Shown piece after piece: positions 62,367 through 64,000 of a stretch of DNA of 64,000 nucleotides. Numbering within the stretch: the stretch's first letter is position 1; every line of letters begins with the position of its first letter. The position numbers and the translations under genes were made by a program. Origin of the DNA: Marinisporobacter balticus (GTDB lineage Bacteria > Bacillota > Clostridia > Peptostreptococcales > Thermotaleaceae); the NCBI RefSeq assembly GCF_004345705.1, contig NZ_SLWV01000003.1:124001-188000 (forward strand), read 5' to 3'. The notes under the pieces are model-generated. The model was not told the DNA's origin. It worked only from the letters and a program-made list of their open reading frames with translations, and searched no databases.

Positions 62367-62395
62367 AGCAGGGGCTTAGACTCCTGCTCTTTTTA
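62367..62395 (+). terminator. Terminator after the YmaF gene
   Basis: AGCAGG and CCTGCT close a hairpin with a GCTTAGACT-like loop, followed by CTTTTTATTT. Its text resembles the terminator at 61903-61930, so the two may be related by duplication. Confidence 0.7.
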
Positions 62396-62482
62396 TTTGA
62401 CAATTTGAATATATTCTTTTATAATATATCTAACCCCTTGTATGGGGGGCGTAAAATATGAGATGAATTTGGAGGGATTAAA

Positions 62483-62680
62483 TTGAAAATCATTGTAAAT
62501 GAAGCTAAATGTCCTCAAAACCATCGTTGTCCTTCTATTAAGGTATGTCCTGTAGGTGCAATTATTCAAGAAGGATATAAAGCTCCGACTATAGATTATA
62601 GTAAATGCATAAATTGTAAAAAGTGTGTTAAATTTTGTCCTATGGGCGCAATACAAGCGATAGGTATTGAAAAAGATTAA
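62483..62680 (+). CDS. 4Fe-4S ferredoxin-like protein
   Basis: 65 residues. The second cluster motif is standard (CINCKKCVKFCPMGAI). The first is unusual: CPQNHRCPSIKVCPVGAI, with spacing C-x5-C-x5-C. This resembles small clostridial ferredoxin-like proteins with CPxNHxCP. It probably moves electrons, but the first cluster may differ from a normal 4Fe-4S site. TTG start after GGAGGG. Confidence 0.85.
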   Translation: MKIIVNEAKCPQNHRCPSIKVCPVGAIIQEGYKAPTIDYSKCINCKKCVKFCPMGAIQAIGIEKD

Positions 62681-62779
62681 CTAGTAAAATAAAGATGTAG
62701 GAGCTTCTGTTTTTTATTTTTGAATAAAGACTGTTTGATAAACTTTATGGTTAATGCATGATTATATGAATTACAAATA

Positions 62780-62810
62780 GAAAACCTTGGGAGTGAATCC
62801 CAAGGTTTAT
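62780..62810. terminator. Bidirectional terminator between convergent genes
   Basis: AAACCTTGGGA pairs with TCCCAAGGTTT around a GTGAA-like loop. It lies between the ferredoxin gene (+) and the copper-binding gene (-). T-rich sequence follows on the plus strand and TTTTCTATTT-like text on the minus strand. Confidence 0.8.
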
Positions 62811-62848
62811 TTTGATTTTTGGAGGATACTAAAGTAAGATTTAAAATC

Positions 62849-63250
62849 CTATGGGATCATTGCAAAAGCTCGGCACTCTCTTGCACAATGTAAACAAACT
62901 TGAGCACAATTTTGTGATTCTGGGTCAGGAAATTTTGAACATTCTGTTCCGCAAATTTCACAAATATATGCACATAAATTAGCAATACATTTTGAAAATC
63001 CACTATTACGTGCAATATATTTTGCAGTTAAAGTACAAATATCTGCACAATCACGTAATAATTGAAGTTGTATTACTCTTGATTGAATATCCTTTCTACA
63101 TTTTAAGAAGGTAGTCATATGTTCACAAGTAGCTTCACAATTTTGAACCGTCATTAATAAATTAGAGGGGTGGGAAGAGTGAGCGTAAGGGTTGTTATAT
63201 TCAAAATCCTCAGAATAATTGGAATAACCTTGGGATAAATTTTCAGACAT
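62849..63250 (-). CDS. Four-helix-bundle Cys-rich copper-binding protein (DUF326/Csp-like)
   Basis: 133 residues with about 14 Cys placed along helices: QNCEATCEHMTTFLKCRKDI, RDCADICTLTAKYIA, FSKCIANLCAYICEICGTEC, NCAQVCLHCARECRAF. This spacing is that of the DUF326/cytosolic copper storage family. The N-terminal 30 residues are polar, with no signal peptide. It likely stores or buffers Cu(I). AAAGGAG lies before the ATG. Confidence 0.88.
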   Translation of the reverse strand: MSENLSQGYSNYSEDFEYNNPYAHSSHPSNLLMTVQNCEATCEHMTTFLKCRKDIQSRVIQLQLLRDCADICTLTAKYIARNSGFSKCIANLCAYICEICGTECSKFPDPESQNCAQVCLHCARECRAFAMIP

Positions 63251-63395
63251 TGTTAGTCTCCTTTCAATACAAAATTAGCTTACAAATTAAGTATATTCAT
63301 TAAAGTATGTAAGTGTACTTTGTACAGATAGAAGAATTCAAAAAAGATGCAAGATGAAGTAGAGATGATTGATGGATATGTATAGAAATTGTTAA

Positions 63396-63424
63396 TAGGG
63401 TAGGTACATCCCACCCTATTTTTT
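63396..63424 (+). terminator. Terminator-like hairpin on the plus strand
   Basis: AATAGGGT and ACCCTATT pair around a GGTACATCCC-like loop, followed by TTTTT on the plus strand. No plus-strand gene ends here, and it overlaps the 3' end of a minus-strand gene, so its use is unclear. Confidence 0.5.
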
Positions 63425-63562
63425 ACACCTAGAGGTTGACAAATCAAACAAATCATAGCCAATACAATATCCAAATATCCCTTCAGCAATTAATAATGAG
63501 CCTAAAACAATTCTAACTGCTCTATCAATATTACCTACATTTCTTCTGCATGATTTTTTCAT
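63416..63562 (-). CDS. DUF2892-like small membrane protein
   Basis: 48 residues: MKKSCRRNVGNIDRAVRIVL, then GSLLIAEGIFGYCIGYDLF. The N-x-G-x-x-D-R-x-x-R-I-x-L-G start is typical of DUF2892 proteins, which usually run to 60-70 residues and end in CPLY-like text. This C-terminus (STSRCKK) differs, so the gene may be shortened. AGGTGACT precedes the ATG. Confidence 0.6.
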   Translation of the reverse strand: MKKSCRRNVGNIDRAVRIVLGSLLIAEGIFGYCIGYDLFDLSTSRCKK

Positions 63563-63630
63563 TAATAGTCACCTCATAAATAGTTTTTGTAGAAATGCTG
63601 TATTTATTCAGGAGATATATGAGATAGATA

Positions 63631-63813
63631 CTAAATAATTTTCAATCCAAATCCCATGATCCATACCATAAGATAGTTTGCTTCTTCAACCACACCAAAA
63701 GTATGCATTCCTAAATAAGTAAGGATATAATCTCCCATCATCAATATAAAAAGAATCCCTAGTAAAGCATTCGTAGAAACGTTTCTTTTATATGTTTATT
63801 TAGTAAGCACCAT
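63631..63813 (-). pseudogene. DUF5658-like membrane protein gene with early in-frame TAA
   Basis: AGGAG lies 6 nt before ATG 63813. The frame reads MVLTK, then TAA, then TYKRNVSTNALLGILFILMM and DYILTYLGMHTFGVVEEANY, ending VWIMGFGLKII. The D-x-x-x-T...E-A-N pattern is that of DUF5658. The stop at codon 6 breaks it unless an internal start such as the ATG pair in ILMMGD is used. Confidence 0.6.
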
Positions 63814-63949
63814 AACATTCTCCTTAGTATCATAATTATTATGAAGTATTTCCAACAAAAGTGAACATATGCATTATTTGAATAAAACAAAATATTATAA
63901 ATGGGAATAATAATGATAAAATAGAAGAAACAATATTAGGAGGGATTAA

Positions 63950-64000
63950 ATGATATCTAGAAATAAATGTATTATGACTTTGCTTATAATAGTATTTCTG
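63950..64000 (+). CDS. Start of a gene running off the right edge
   Basis: AGGAGGG lies 5 nt before ATG 63950. Seventeen residues are visible (MISRNKCIMTLLIIVFL), which look like a signal peptide or membrane anchor. Nothing more can be said. Confidence 0.5.
   Translation, partial: MISRNKCIMTLLIIVFL

Noticed and set aside
63280..63489. 69-residue minus-strand frame
   Set aside because: It overlaps the better supported DUF2892-like gene in another frame and has no ribosome binding site.
1..64000. CRISPR array
   Set aside because: No regularly spaced identical repeats with unique spacers were seen; the repeats at 17.8 kb and 22.3 kb have the wrong size and spacing.
1..64000. tRNA or rRNA genes
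   Set aside because: I found no cloverleaf with a TTCGA-type arm and matching acceptor stem, and no rRNA-like stretches.

Overview
The window comes from a low-GC, spore-forming Firmicute, most likely of the class Clostridia. The evidence is AT-rich DNA, strong AGGAGG ribosome binding sites, TTG starts, a sporulation sigma factor gene that still carries its pro-sequence, and a gene order (mltG, trmR, U32 peptidase/trhP, udk, class B PBP) that matches the Bacillus yrr-udk neighbourhood. I did not identify the species.

Layout. (1) 1-5.2 kb: chromosomal operon for cell-wall synthesis, wobble-uridine tRNA modification and uridine salvage. (2) 5.2-5.57 kb: the 5' part of sigK, cut after the codons for CIEN. 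A large serine recombinase gene lies convergent and immediately next to it. This is the architecture of the Bacillus/Clostridioides skin element, but here the interrupting DNA is a large prophage. The 3' part of sigK is not in the window, so the right junction lies beyond 64 kb or has been lost. (3) 7.2-17.7 kb: lysogeny module. An ImmA-like gene and the XRE repressor gene, normally neighbours, are separated by an ~8.7 kb accessory island. It holds a TIR protein, a HEPN-like protein, an integron-like array of four small gene cassettes with attC-like palindromes (first cassette gene AbiJ/HEPN-like), a DUF1871 gene and a DUF262-HNH nuclease gene. (4) 17.7-29.98 kb: early region with a Cro-like gene under a consensus promoter with repeated operators, an ORF6N antirepressor, YqaJ/RecT recombination, a replication protein with a probable internal origin, RecU, a MazG-like protein, many small genes, a candidate type I toxin, a late sigma-like regulator and a secreted copper-amine-oxidase-N-domain protein. 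(5) 30.0-59.95 kb: late region of a short-tailed phage: terminase, portal, scaffold, capsid, adaptors, tail nozzle, tail fibre with a G2 chaperone, ejected proteins, and a giant MTase-SNF2 helicase-metalloprotease-LPD38-like polyvalent protein split by an insertion sequence. (6) 60.0-61.9 kb: amidase, XhlA-like protein, holin-like protein and a broken Dam methylase. (7) 61.9-64.0 kb: small genes of a different kind (YmaF, ferredoxin, Cys-rich four-helix copper-binding protein, small membrane proteins), either passengers of the element or host DNA.

How it fits together. The recombinase would excise the element in the mother cell and restore sigK if the right half exists. The lysogeny switch at 17.7-18.1 kb controls the early genes, and the 27.5 kb sigma-like protein probably turns on the late genes. 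The accessory island looks like anti-phage cargo. The most unusual structure is the cassette array at 11.77-14.57 kb: each cassette starts with GTTA plus a short sequence whose reverse complement opens the palindrome at its own 3' end, which is the logic of integron cassettes, yet no integron integrase gene is present in the window. Several genes are damaged (tail fibre with an in-frame TGA, polyprotein split by an IS, dam broken twice), so the prophage may no longer make particles even if it still excises.
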